Shown here: positions 1-8,716 of the stretch, in pieces
How positions within the stretch are numbered: position 1 is the stretch's first letter
Layout: the number at the start of each line of letters is the position of its first letter
NCBI GenBank assembly: GCA_052387695.1
Contig: JBQTIX010000002.1
Span: 62,001-126,000 of the forward strand
Direction: 5' to 3'
DNA length: 64,000 bases
From: Panacagrimonas sp052387695
GTDB taxonomy: Bacteria > Pseudomonadota > Gammaproteobacteria > Nevskiales > Nevskiaceae
Translations under genes and position numbers: made by a program
The notes under the pieces: generated by a model
What the model was told of the DNA's origin: nothing
The model's input: the letters and a program-made list of their open reading frames with translations, nothing else
The model's database searches: none

Positions 1-21
1 CATCCGCCATCCCGGGTCAAG

Positions 22-1419
22 GTGTCGCGGGATCCCGGGCAGCCGTTAAATCTGCGAAGGGCCATCGCAGTTTTCGTCGCTCATGCATTGCTCTGTCTGG
101 TCCTGCTCGGGCTTCCAGCCCAGGCCCAGACGGGCATGGACGAACTCCTCCAGCAGATCCAGCAAGGCTCGCGCGAAGCTTTGAGGCTCAACGCCGAGCG
201 CGAGCAGCGCTTCCTGCGCAACAAGAACGAGCAAGCTGCGATGCTGGCCAAGGCGGAAGGCGATCTTGCGAACGTCGATGCACGCGCGAAGCAGGCCAAG
301 GCGCGTTTCGAGACCGGGCAGGCCGAGATCGCGGAACTGAAAAAACAGCTTGACGCGAGGGTCGGCGACACCGGCCAGATGTACGCGGCCATTGCTCAGG
401 CAGCCGGCGACTTCCGCAGCCAGGCGGCCGATTCGCTGGTCACGGCACAGCACCCGGATCGCATCGGGTTTCTCGACCGCATCGCCCAGGCTCAGGAGAT
501 TCCCGCGGTCACCGATCTCGAAAAGCTCTGGTTCCTGTACGCGCAGGAGGCGGCCGAAGGCGGCAGGCTCGCTCGATTCGAAGCCGAGGTGCTCGACGCG
601 CTAGGTGAAAAATCGAAAGAGCAGGTCGTGCGCGTCGGCCTGTTCACCGCAATCGGCGGCGACGGCTACCTCACGCTGGAACCGGGGTCCGGGAAGCTCG
701 CCGCGCTGCCGCGACAGCCGTCTGAGTTTGCATCGCTCGCCGTGGACTTTGCGCAGGCCAGCGAAGGTCTGCACGCGGTGATGATCGACCCCTCGCGCGG
801 CAGCCTGCTGCGCCTGATGGCCGAGCGCCCGACGGTGACGGAACGCATCCACCAGGGCGGCGAAGTGGGCTATGTGATCATCGCCATCGGTGTGCTGGGC
901 GCGCTGCTCGCGATCTACCAGTTCGGATATCTGCTCCTGGTCGGCGCGCGTGTGCGCCGCCAGCTCGCCAATGTCACCCAGCCCCGCGAGGACAACCCGC
1001 TCGGCCGCGTCCTGTCCTGCTTCAGCGGTGATCCGACGCAGCAGGATCCCGAGGTGCTGGAGACCCGGCTCTCCGAGGCGGTGCTGCGCGAAACGCCGAA
1101 GCTGGAGCGATTCCAGTCGCTGCTGCGGATGATCGTCGCCGCCGGCCCGCTGCTGGGGCTGCTCGGCACCGTGGTCGGCATGATCATCACCTTCCAGGTC
1201 ATCACCGAAGTCGGTGCGGGTGATCCCAAGCTGATGGCCGGCGGCATCTCGCAGGCCATGGTCGCGACGGTGCTCGGTCTCATCATCGCGATCCCGTTGC
1301 TGTTCGTGAACAGTTTTCTGACCGCGCGTTCACGCATGCTCACGCAGATTCTCGACGAACAAGCGGCCGGCCTGCTGGCCAAGCAGCTCGAAGCGCAGGG
1401 CGGTCGCGCGCGTGCTTGA
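22..1419 (+). CDS. TtpC-like long MotA/TolQ/ExbB-family protein
   Basis: First gene of a TonB2-type energising operon. The 465-residue protein begins at a GTG and has a signal peptide (hydrophobic to about residue 35, AQA cleavage). A charged, coiled-coil-prone periplasmic part (roughly 45-115) is followed by three membrane segments (about 283-308, 370-394, 408-432). The last two carry the MotA/TolQ/ExbB signature GPLLGLLGTVVGMI. ExbB proper is under 250 residues; the long N-terminal periplasmic extension matches TtpC, the extra component of Vibrio TonB2 systems that helps relay proton-motive force to TonB. The reading frame overlaps the next gene by 8 bases, so they are probably translationally coupled. 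The true start could lie slightly upstream, outside the window. Confidence 0.85.
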   Translation: MSRDPGQPLNLRRAIAVFVAHALLCLVLLGLPAQAQTGMDELLQQIQQGSREALRLNAEREQRFLRNKNEQAAMLAKAEGDLANVDARAKQAKARFETGQAEIAELKKQLDARVGDTGQMYAAIAQAAGDFRSQAADSLVTAQHPDRIGFLDRIAQAQEIPAVTDLEKLWFLYAQEAAEGGRLARFEAEVLDALGEKSKEQVVRVGLFTAIGGDGYLTLEPGSGKLAALPRQPSEFASLAVDFAQASEGLHAVMIDPSRGSLLRLMAERPTVTERIHQGGEVGYVIIAIGVLGALLAIYQFGYLLLVGARVRRQLANVTQPREDNPLGRVLSCFSGDPTQQDPEVLETRLSEAVLRETPKLERFQSLLRMIVAAGPLLGLLGTVVGMIITFQVITEVGAGDPKLMAGGISQAMVATVLGLIIAIPLLFVNSFLTARSRMLTQILDEQAAGLLAKQLEAQGGRARA

Positions 1420-1951
1420 ACTCTTCGTCCAGTCGCTGTCGGTGCAGTGGGACACGCTGGAGGATTTTCTCGACTCCGGTGGCTGGGTCACGCGCTGGAT
1501 CCTGCTGGCCTGCGCGGTGCTGATCACCGTCGTGCTGGAACGCGCCTGGTACCTGCGGCGCATCTACCCGCGCCTGCGCGCCACCGTGCTCGCCGAGTGG
1601 AACGCTCGCAGCGAGCGTCACTCCTGGGCCGCGCAGCGCATCCGTATCGCGCTGATCTCGCAGTTGCGCGTGGGACTGGAATCCGGCCTGCCAGCCATCC
1701 GCGTCATGGTGCCGATGGCGCCGCTGCTGGGCCTGCTCGGCACCGTGATGGGGATGCTCGAAGTGTTCGATGCCATGGCCTTTCGCAAAAGCGCTGACAC
1801 GCGCGCGATGGCGGACGGCATCTCGCACGCGATGGTCGCGACCATGACCGGGCTGGTGGTGAGTGTGATTGCGCTGTTCTTCTCCAACCTGTTCACGTCG
1901 AGAGTGCGGGCGGAGTCCGATCGCTTGAACGATCTGATCGCGCCTAGCTGA
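1412..1951 (+). CDS. exbB: ExbB-family proton channel subunit (ExbB2 type)
   Basis: Short (179 residues) ExbB/TolQ-family inner-membrane protein that forms the proton channel with ExbD and drives TonB. Three hydrophobic segments lie at about 25-47, 95-118 and 133-160, with family motifs APLLGLLGTVMGM and GISHAMVATMTGL. The GTG start overlaps the stop of the preceding TtpC-like gene. The length and the position after TtpC match ExbB2 of Vibrio-type systems rather than the 230-residue ExbB1. Confidence 0.9.
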   Translation: MLELFVQSLSVQWDTLEDFLDSGGWVTRWILLACAVLITVVLERAWYLRRIYPRLRATVLAEWNARSERHSWAAQRIRIALISQLRVGLESGLPAIRVMVPMAPLLGLLGTVMGMLEVFDAMAFRKSADTRAMADGISHAMVATMTGLVVSVIALFFSNLFTSRVRAESDRLNDLIAPS

Positions 1952-1955
1952 TGCG

Positions 1956-2360
1956 ATGAAATTCCGCCGCCACAACCCGCCGCACGAAGAAACCGGTATC
2001 GACCTCGCGCCGATGCTCGACTTCGTGATGAACCTGCTGATCTTCTTCATCATCGCCGCAGCCTTCGTGCAGGAGTCCGGCATCCGCGTCAACAAGCCGG
2101 CGGCGAAGACCGCGCAGCAGGAGGATAAGACCAGCATCTTCGTGGCGATCTCGAAAGACAACGAGATCTGGATCGACCGACAGCGCGTGGACATCCGCCG
2201 CCTGCGAACCGAGATCGAACGCATGCGCCGCGACAAGCCCAAGGCCGTGGTGCTGATCCAGGCCGACCAGGACGCGCGCGCCGGGCTGATGGTGGAAGCG
2301 ATGGATCAGGCACGGCTTGCGGGTGTGCCGGATGTATCGATTGCTGCGGTGCCAAGGTAG
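1956..2360 (+). CDS. exbD: ExbD-family biopolymer transport protein
   Basis: 134-residue protein with one N-terminal membrane helix (about 22-42) and a periplasmic domain, the ExbD/TolR plan. Asp22 in the APMLDFVMNLL motif corresponds to the conserved membrane aspartate that carries protons through the ExbB/ExbD channel. It starts 4 bases after exbB and ends 6 bases before tonB, so it belongs to the same operon. The C-terminal domain contains VLIQADQDARAG, typical of ExbD. Confidence 0.92.
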   Translation: MKFRRHNPPHEETGIDLAPMLDFVMNLLIFFIIAAAFVQESGIRVNKPAAKTAQQEDKTSIFVAISKDNEIWIDRQRVDIRRLRTEIERMRRDKPKAVVLIQADQDARAGLMVEAMDQARLAGVPDVSIAAVPR

Positions 2361-2366
2361 GCTGGG

Positions 2367-3140
2367 TTGAAGCGACAGCAGAAACCCAGCATGCACCGTC
2401 CGACGATCGAACAGCGCTGGGTTTCGCTTCGCGTCAACCCAGCCTACATCCTGCTGCCGCTGATCGGCCTGCTGCTCACCGTCGTGTTGTTCCTGCTGCT
2501 GGGCTGGATCATCCGCGGCCCGGAAGGCGAAGGACTGGGGCCGCAGCGGACCATCGACGCGATCGAGGTCGTACAGGCCGATCCACCGTCCGAGGAGCCG
2601 CCCGATCCGATCAAGGCTCTGGAGAACGCTCCACCCCCGCCGCCCGCCGCGCCGCCGGCCCTGGGACGCCCCGATCTGCCCGCGCTCAATGTGCCCAGCC
2701 TCGCACTCGATCCCACGCCCATCGGCGACATCAGCGTGCCGGTCGCGCTGGGTGCGAGCGGACTGAGCCTGGGTAAGGCCGGTGCCTTCGGCGGCTTCGG
2801 CAGTGGAACCGGCGGCAGCGGATCGGGCGCAGGCGGCGGTGCATATGGCGGCGGCGGTTGGAAGGGCAAACCGCTGGTCCCGCTGTCCACCGCGCGGCCG
2901 CAGATGCCGGAATGGGCCTGCAAGCAGAAGCTCGACGGCTGGGTCGAGGCGGTGTTCGTGGTCATGCCCAATGGCCGCGTACAGGACATCAGGATCGTCG
3001 ATGCCAATCCGCGCGGCGTGTTCGAGGCCGCTGCAGTGGAGAGCATCAGCAACTGGATCTACGAGCCCACCGGCAAGGCCGCCGAGGTCAAGCAGCGCGT
3101 GCCGATGAACCATGAAGATTGTGCGTACAACTGGCGTTAG
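2367..3140 (+). CDS. tonB: TonB energy transducer
   Basis: 257-residue TonB. A cytoplasmic N-terminus precedes one membrane helix (about 27-50). A proline-rich spacer (about 72-100) and a Gly/Ser-rich stretch (about 140-165) follow, then a C-terminal TonB domain (about 175-257) that contacts TonB boxes of outer-membrane receptors. The TTG at 2367 lies 6 bases after exbD; an ATG at 2391 also in frame leaves the helix intact and is a realistic alternative. Likely clients in the window are the receptors at 16495 and 61704. Confidence 0.88.
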   Translation: MKRQQKPSMHRPTIEQRWVSLRVNPAYILLPLIGLLLTVVLFLLLGWIIRGPEGEGLGPQRTIDAIEVVQADPPSEEPPDPIKALENAPPPPPAAPPALGRPDLPALNVPSLALDPTPIGDISVPVALGASGLSLGKAGAFGGFGSGTGGSGSGAGGGAYGGGGWKGKPLVPLSTARPQMPEWACKQKLDGWVEAVFVVMPNGRVQDIRIVDANPRGVFEAAAVESISNWIYEPTGKAAEVKQRVPMNHEDCAYNWR

Positions 3141-5874
3141 AGCGGACGTTCCTGGGAAGGTCTGCGTAGGTCGGTTCAAGCCGAAGGCGGAACCGACGTG
3201 GCCCTCACCGCGCGCCGGCCATTTTCCGACCCGCGCATGTTGGATCCGCCCGCATAATGCCGCGGGCTTGATCCGACCTACAGCCGACCACATCCTTTCG
3301 GTCGCTCCGTGCGGGTGGCTCCTGCCGATCGCAGCGTTGCTGTTCTCGCTTTGCGCCCACGCCGAGCAATACAAGAGCGAAGTCCGCGAAATCGCCCCTC
3401 CTGCGGCGCAGACCCAGGCCCAAGACCCCGCGACCTTGCTCAACTCCACCACCGACCCCTACGCGCGTGCCCTGCTGCTGCGCGACCTCGCCGCGACCGC
3501 GATTCAGAGGAAGGACTACAAGGAAGCCCAGCGCCTTTTGCAGGAGGCGCTCAAGCTCAACGCGCTCTCCGGCCCCGCGGCGGAGATGATGAAGCAGGAC
3601 CTTGCCGCGCTGGCAATGGCGACGGGGAACCTCAAGCAGCAGGTGCCGCAACTCGAAGCGCTGGTGAAATCGGGCAACGCGAGCCCCGAGGTTCTGGTCG
3701 CGCTCGGCGCGGCCTACCTGGAGAACAAGCGATTCAAGGACGCGGTGCCGATGCTGCAAAAAGGCATCGCGGCGACACTGAAGCCGGACCCGAGCTGGAA
3801 GCGCGCCCTGGTCGGTGCCTTGATCGGCGCAGGCCAGGACGCCGAGGCGGCAAGGGTGCTGGAAGCTTTGCTGCGCGCCGATCCCAAGCAGAAAGAGAGC
3901 TGGTTGCAGCTCTCGGCGCTGTACCTCAAGGCCGGCAACAAGGAACGTGCGCAGGCGACGATGGAGATCGCGAGCCGGCTCGGCTATCTGGTCGATGCAA
4001 ACGATCGCCTGCGACTGGTCACGCTCACCGGGCAGATCGGCGCGCCGTTCGAGGCGGCGTCGGTGATGCAGGGCTGGATTAAGTCCGGTCAACTGCCGAA
4101 GAACCTGGAGAACCATCGGCTGCTGGCGGCGCTGTGGATCCGTGCGCGCGAACGGAGCCTCGCTCTGACGGCGCTCAACGAGGTGGCGGTCGCCAAACCG
4201 AACCGCGAGGTCTACGAGCAGATGGCGCAATTGCACCTGGAGCGGCAGGACTACGAGCGCGCCTCGCAGGCCCTGTCCCAGGCAGCGCAACTCGGCGGCA
4301 AGTCCGGCCCGCTGCTGATGAGTCTGGGTCTGGCGCGCTACCAGTTGGCCGATGTGGATGGCGCGACGATTGCGTTTCGCGAGGCGAGCAGCTTCGCTCC
4401 GCAATCGAAGCTCGCTCAGGACTGGCTCAGGTATCTCGAATCCGGCCAGGCGCGCGAGCAGGCGATGGCTGCGCTAGCGCAGGCGGCGCGTGCTCAGTCC
4501 GAGGACGTGGCCCTGAGCGGCCGCCTGCTCGGGGCGACCGTGAACGTGACGGCGTCCGCCGACGCGGGCACAGCTCCGGGTACCGAGATCGCGGCGCGAG
4601 CCAGGTCCAGCGGTGAGTTGACCCCTATCGGTGCGGAGCGCGACGGCAATGCCGCCGGAACCATCCCGGTCTGGACCGGCGGACTGACGCCGTCGCAACG
4701 GCCCGCCGCCTACAAACCCGGCGGCCGTCTGGTCGATCCGTATCCCGCGGACCGGCCGCTCTACGCGATCACCGCCGCCAACCTGTCCGAGCACCGCAGG
4801 CTGCTGTCGAAGGGTCATCAGGAATTGCTGACGAAATATCCGGGCTACCGCTTGCCGGTCTACACGACCCGTCGCGGCGTGGCCTATCCACAGGCGATCT
4901 ACGACGCCAGCCAGGCCAACCTCGGTCGGGCGAAGCTGCTGGGCTCCGATACGCTGAGCGGGGCGAAGCTGGGCTTTCCCTTTCCCCAGCCCGCTTCGGG
5001 TGTGGAGACGATGTGGAACCATCGCGTGCGCTATCGCGGCAACACCGCGGAGCTGCAAAGCCAGCAGGTGGTGATGGGCGCGGACGGCAAGGAGACGCTG
5101 CGCGTGCGGCTCAACGAGCGCGCGTATTTCCGCTACGGCAACACGGCGGACCCGGTGGACCTCGCGTCGCAGAACATCCTGCTGTACTACCTTTTGCGCT
5201 TCACCGGCGTCGGTCTGAACAATCTGGTGGCGCTGGCGCACGAGACCGCGAATTCCGAGAAGGATGCGCGTGCCATCTGGGTCGGTCCGCCCGGCACGGC
5301 GAAGCTGTTCCGCATCCCGCCGGTGGGTTACGACCAGCCGTTTCCGGCGACCGAGGGCATGTACTACGTCGACATGATCGACATGTACAACGGCGCCTTC
5401 GACCGCTACGTTTGGAAGTTAGTAGGCAAGCGCGAAATGATCCTGCCTTACAACGGTTATCGGATGTCCGACGGCAGCCGCCAATACGCAGACCTGCTGA
5501 CGCCCGGGCATCTCAACCCGGATGCCACGCGCTACGAGTTGCACCGCGCCTGGGTGATCGAGGCCACCGAGCGTGGCGGCAAGAAGCACAGCTTCGGCCT
5601 GCGCGTGTTCTATCTCGATGAGGATTCCTGGAACGTGGTGCTGGTGGAGAACCACGACCGCAGCGGCAAGCTCTGGCGTTTCCAGGAAGGGCATCTCCTG
5701 CCGCAGTACGACGTCCAGGCCGCCAACTGCGTGCCGGTCATCACCTACGATCTGCTGGACGGCCGCTACTTCGCCAGCCGCCTGGTCGCGCAGGAGCCAC
5801 CGGCGCGCTACGACGTCCCCATGAACAAGAGCGAGTTCAATCCCGCGAGCGTTCAGGCGAAATATTTGCGCTGA
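3112..5874 (+). CDS. TPR protein fused to a C-terminal DUF1329 domain
   Basis: Last gene of the TonB operon. A signal peptide (about residues 70-85 of the full frame, cleaved after CAHA) is followed by tetratricopeptide repeats (about 105-450), as in the TPR partner of TonB2 operons. From about residue 504 to the end there is a complete DUF1329 domain: it starts LTPIGAERDGNAAGTIPVW and includes MWNHRVRYRGN and FQEGHLLPQYD. These match the separate DUF1329 gene at 32495. The frame opens at the ATG at 3112, overlapping tonB, but codons 19-57 lie in a dispersed repeat and the signal peptide would be internal. The TTG at 3268, at the repeat's end, is the in-frame start nearest the signal peptide and may be the real one. 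The fusion is unusual; I know of no characterised example. Confidence 0.75.
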   Translation: MKIVRTTGVRADVPGKVCVGRFKPKAEPTWPSPRAGHFPTRACWIRPHNAAGLIRPTADHILSVAPCGWLLPIAALLFSLCAHAEQYKSEVREIAPPAAQTQAQDPATLLNSTTDPYARALLLRDLAATAIQRKDYKEAQRLLQEALKLNALSGPAAEMMKQDLAALAMATGNLKQQVPQLEALVKSGNASPEVLVALGAAYLENKRFKDAVPMLQKGIAATLKPDPSWKRALVGALIGAGQDAEAARVLEALLRADPKQKESWLQLSALYLKAGNKERAQATMEIASRLGYLVDANDRLRLVTLTGQIGAPFEAASVMQGWIKSGQLPKNLENHRLLAALWIRARERSLALTALNEVAVAKPNREVYEQMAQLHLERQDYERASQALSQAAQLGGKSGPLLMSLGLARYQLADVDGATIAFREASSFAPQSKLAQDWLRYLESGQAREQAMAALAQAARAQSEDVALSGRLLGATVNVTASADAGTAPGTEIAARARSSGELTPIGAERDGNAAGTIPVWTGGLTPSQRPAAYKPGGRLVDPYPADRPLYAITAANLSEHRRLLSKGHQELLTKYPGYRLPVYTTRRGVAYPQAIYDASQANLGRAKLLGSDTLSGAKLGFPFPQPASGVETMWNHRVRYRGNTAELQSQQVVMGADGKETLRVRLNERAYFRYGNTADPVDLASQNILLYYLLRFTGVGLNNLVALAHETANSEKDARAIWVGPPGTAKLFRIPPVGYDQPFPATEGMYYVDMIDMYNGAFDRYVWKLVGKREMILPYNGYRMSDGSRQYADLLTPGHLNPDATRYELHRAWVIEATERGGKKHSFGLRVFYLDEDSWNVVLVENHDRSGKLWRFQEGHLLPQYDVQAANCVPVITYDLLDGRYFASRLVAQEPPARYDVPMNKSEFNPASVQAKYLR
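3166..3281 (+). repeat. Dispersed double stem-loop repeat, copy 1
   Basis: Starts GTAGGTCGGTTCAAGCCG and ends TTGATCCGACCTAC. The left half folds as GTCGGTTC...GAACCGAC. The right half pairs CCCGC with GCGGG, with a mismatched outer stem. This copy lies between the end of tonB and the signal-peptide codons of the TPR-DUF1329 gene, so it is inside that open frame. Confidence 0.85.
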
Positions 5875-5950
5875 TCGCGGCGCGGCCTGCGACCCTTTTT
5901 CGCGACCGTGCATCTAGGGGATGTGGCATCGACGAGAGGGGGTTGGGCAC

Positions 5951-6211
5951 ATGAAGATCAGGACCTGGATGGCGGTGCTGGTTTTGACGGCTTTCAGCGG
6001 CATTTCCAGCGCAGGCGACTGCTCAGAGGCCGGCGGCATGGACCAGTTCCGTGCCGACGCCATGGCTGGCATCCACGCCGAAAACCGGGCCGCCTTGCAG
6101 AAGCAGTTGCACGACACCCGGAACGCGATGCGCGATCAGGCCCGCGAGTCCTTCCTGGCCCAGCAGCCGGCTCCCTCAACCGGTCGGCCGACGGCCAAGT
6201 CGGCGCCTTGA
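5951..6211 (+). CDS. Small secreted protein of unknown function
   Basis: 86 residues. The ATG at 5951 is preceded by a GAGAGGGGG ribosome site. A signal peptide (about 1-21, cleavage SSA-GD) is followed by a short charged, mostly helical mature part with one cysteine and a Pro/Ser/Thr tail. I recognise no domain. It sits alone, 76 bases after the TPR-DUF1329 gene, and could be cotranscribed with it. Downstream is a repeat element, then a convergent gene. The start with its ribosome site and the clear signal peptide make it likely real. Confidence 0.55.
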   Translation: MKIRTWMAVLVLTAFSGISSAGDCSEAGGMDQFRADAMAGIHAENRAALQKQLHDTRNAMRDQARESFLAQQPAPSTGRPTAKSAP

Positions 6212-6259
6212 GCAAGCTCTGCATAAATCGGAATTCGGTAGGTCGCGTGTAGTTTGGGT

Positions 6260-6363
6260 GTGGGTCGGGTCAAGCCCGCGTGCTTTTCGCGGGCGGGCCC
6301 GACATGCGCCGTTCGTTGAAGGGCGCGCAGCGTCGGTTCCGCCTTCGGCTTGAACCGGCCTAC
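6260..6363 (-). repeat. Dispersed double stem-loop repeat, copy 2 (inverted)
   Basis: Reverse orientation relative to copy 1: GTCGGGTCAAGCCCGCG...GCGGGCGGGCCCGAC, then GTCGGTTCCGCCTTCGG...GGCCTAC. Its right edge overlaps the end of the exonuclease gene: the terminal GTAG of the element provides that gene's TAG stop (6360-6362). Confidence 0.85.
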
Positions 6364-7406
6364 AACTCATTACAGGCGATCGCGCCGGCGCCCTCCGCCT
6401 CGATTCGCGAATCGGCCCAGCCCTGGCCGTCGAAATGCGTGGCCAGTGGCGCGGCGTCGATACCGCGTTCGCGCAGCGCAGCGATCAGCGCCTCCGAGTT
6501 GCCGTGCATCGCCAGCACGCGCCTTGCCCCGGTCTGTTCGATCGTGCGAAGCAGGCCCGGCCAGTCGGCGTGGTCGGACAGCACGAAGCCGCGATCCCAG
6601 GCCGGACGCCGACCCGAGCCCGCCACGTTCATCCAGCCGGAGGCGAATGCGGTCGAACAGGGTTTGAAGCGCTTCATCCACGGCGTACCGGCGGCGCCGG
6701 GCGGTGCGAGCAGCAGCTTGCCTTTCCAGTCGAAGAACTTCGGCTGATTGCCGACCGTGTCGGTCGGCAGCATGGCGACACCGGCTTCGCGATAAATCCT
6801 GACCATCGTGCTCATGGCGCCGTGCAGGTAGACGGTCTCCGCAGTGTGGTGCAGCAGTTCGGCGAGGATGCGTTGGGCCTTGCCGAGCGCGTAGCAGCAC
6901 AACACGGCGCACTCGCCGCGGGTCTTGCAGGTATTCCACCACTCGAAGATCTCAAGGGCGACCGCGCGCGGCTCCGGCCAACGGTAAGCCGGCAGGCCGA
7001 ACGTGGATTCGGTGATGAACGTGTCGCAGGGCACCACCTCGAAGGGGGCGCAACTCGGGTCGATTTCGCGCTTGTAATCGCCGGATATCACCCAGATCTC
7101 GCCCGCAACGTCGATGCGAACCTGCGCTGAGCCCAGCACATGGCCGGCCGGGTGCAGCGAGACGCGTGCGGCGCCGAACTCGACCACCTGCCCATAGGCC
7201 AGCGCCGTGATGCCGCCGCCGAAGCCGACGCGCTGGCGCGTGAGCCGCAGGCCGGGCGCTGCGCACCAGTAGTGCCTGGAGCCGCTGCGCGCATGATCGC
7301 CGTGCGCATGCGTGATGACGGCGCGGTCCACCGGGCGGCAGGGATCGATGTGGAAGTCGCCGGCAGGGCAGTAGAGCCCGCGGTCGGTCGGAACGATCAG
7401 GTCCAT
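6360..7406 (-). CDS. Ligase-associated MBL-fold DNA exonuclease
   Basis: 348 residues. Metallo-beta-lactamase fold with the HAHGDHAR metal motif (about 33-40) near the N-terminus. Later motifs are GHVLGSAQV, SGDYKRE (metal-binding Asp) and SDHADWPGL, the beta-CASP-like arrangement of the family called ligase-associated DNA exonuclease. Relatives usually sit with an ATP-dependent DNA ligase and an Lhr-type helicase in a repair module. No such partner is in this window, so this copy looks solitary. The start MDLIVPTDRG at 7406 lies 5 bases after the waaA stop, suggesting cotranscription with waaA. The stop codon lies in a repeat element. Confidence 0.85.
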   Translation of the reverse strand: MDLIVPTDRGLYCPAGDFHIDPCRPVDRAVITHAHGDHARSGSRHYWCAAPGLRLTRQRVGFGGGITALAYGQVVEFGAARVSLHPAGHVLGSAQVRIDVAGEIWVISGDYKREIDPSCAPFEVVPCDTFITESTFGLPAYRWPEPRAVALEIFEWWNTCKTRGECAVLCCYALGKAQRILAELLHHTAETVYLHGAMSTMVRIYREAGVAMLPTDTVGNQPKFFDWKGKLLLAPPGAAGTPWMKRFKPCSTAFASGWMNVAGSGRRPAWDRGFVLSDHADWPGLLRTIEQTGARRVLAMHGNSEALIAALRERGIDAAPLATHFDGQGWADSRIEAEGAGAIACNEL

Positions 7407-7411
7407 TGCCG

Positions 7412-8674
7412 TCAGTTCGACGGGAGGAGTTGCAGCAGACGGTCCAGCGCGCCGCGGTTGGCCAGCACTGCGCGCTGCCCGGCCAGACCCATCGCACGGC
7501 GGCGCGACGGGTCGCCCAGCGCATCGGCGATCGCGCCCGTCAACTCGCCCGGCTCGCCAAGCTCCTGTGCGGCGCCGGCCTCGAGGAGCAGGGCGCGCGG
7601 GTCGAGGAAGTTGTGCATGTGCGGGCCGAACAGAACGGGCAGGCCCAGGGTGGCGGGTTCGAGCACGTTGTGGCCTCCCACCGGAACGAAGCTGCCGCCG
7701 ACGAAGGCCACGTCGCTGGCCGCCAGGTACATCCACATTTCGCCGAGGCTATCGCCGAGCAGGACACTGGCGGTGTCTGGAAAAGGTGAGGAGGCCGAGG
7801 TCCACTGGCTGCGCCGGTGGAATTGAAAGCCGCCGCGCCCGGCCAGCGCCGCGACCTCGTCGAAGCGCCTCGGATCGCGCGGTACCAGCAGCAGCACGGC
7901 ATCCGGAAACGCCTTGCGCAATTCGCGATGGGCTTCGAGCGCCGCGGTTTCCTCGGTCTCGTGCGTGCTCGCTGCAATCCACACGCGCCGCGGGTCCCCC
8001 AGCCAGCGGCGCAGCGCCTTCCCGGCCTCGACCTGGGCCGACGGCGGTTCGATGTCGAACTTGAGGTTGCCGATGTTTTCGGCCCTTGGCGCGCCAAGTT
8101 GCGCGAAGCGCTGCGCATCCAACCCGCTCTGCGCCGCCACCAGCGTGGTGTCGGCCAGCACGCTGCGAGTGAAGCCGGCGACTCTCGAATAACCCCTGAG
8201 CGAGCGCGGCGACAGGCGCGCGTTGGCGATGGTGATGGGTATGCTGCGCCGACGGAGTTGACGGAACAGGTGTGGCCATAGCTCGGTTTCCATGATCACC
8301 ACCTGGCGTGGCCGCGCGCGATCGAGGAAGCGGCTTACGGAACCCGGCAGGTCGTAGGGCAGGTAGGTGTGGATGACCTGGTCGCCCAGCGCGGAGCGGA
8401 TGCGCTCGCTGCCGGTCGGCGTGGTCGTGGTGACCCAGATGCGACCCGCGCCGTGACGTTCGATCAGGCGCCGGATCAGCGGCAGTGCCGCCAGCGACTC
8501 GCCGACCGAGACGCCATGCACCCACACGGCGACACCTTCGGCCGCGCGTGGAACGAAGCCGAAGCGCTCCCCGATGCGTTCGCGATAGCCGCGGATCTGG
8601 CGCGAGCGCCATAGCAGCCGTGCGACGAGCACAGGGGTCAGCAGGTAGATCAACAGGGTGTAGAGCAGTCTCAT
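7412..8674 (-). CDS. waaA: 3-deoxy-D-manno-octulosonic acid (Kdo) transferase
   Basis: 420 residues. Adds Kdo from CMP-Kdo to lipid A precursor at the inner-membrane face in lipopolysaccharide synthesis. An N-terminal hydrophobic anchor (about 3-22) is followed by the GT30 N-terminal domain, with the catalytic glutamate in WVHGVSVGES (about Glu59). The C-terminal GT-B half has GGSFVPVGGHNVLEPA, which binds the sugar nucleotide. Length fits the family. It lies between a small membrane-protein gene and the MBL exonuclease gene, all on the minus strand. Confidence 0.96.
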   Translation of the reverse strand: MRLLYTLLIYLLTPVLVARLLWRSRQIRGYRERIGERFGFVPRAAEGVAVWVHGVSVGESLAALPLIRRLIERHGAGRIWVTTTTPTGSERIRSALGDQVIHTYLPYDLPGSVSRFLDRARPRQVVIMETELWPHLFRQLRRRSIPITIANARLSPRSLRGYSRVAGFTRSVLADTTLVAAQSGLDAQRFAQLGAPRAENIGNLKFDIEPPSAQVEAGKALRRWLGDPRRVWIAASTHETEETAALEAHRELRKAFPDAVLLLVPRDPRRFDEVAALAGRGGFQFHRRSQWTSASSPFPDTASVLLGDSLGEMWMYLAASDVAFVGGSFVPVGGHNVLEPATLGLPVLFGPHMHNFLDPRALLLEAGAAQELGEPGELTGAIADALGDPSRRRAMGLAGQRAVLANRGALDRLLQLLPSN

Positions 8675-8716
8675 GCGGCGCAGTTTAGGAGCAGGCGCGA
8701 ATCGCCTTGTGCGGCC

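Noticed and set aside
1944..3452. 502-codon minus-strand frame across exbD, tonB and a repeat
   Set aside because: Opposite to well-recognised genes; no protein-like motifs.
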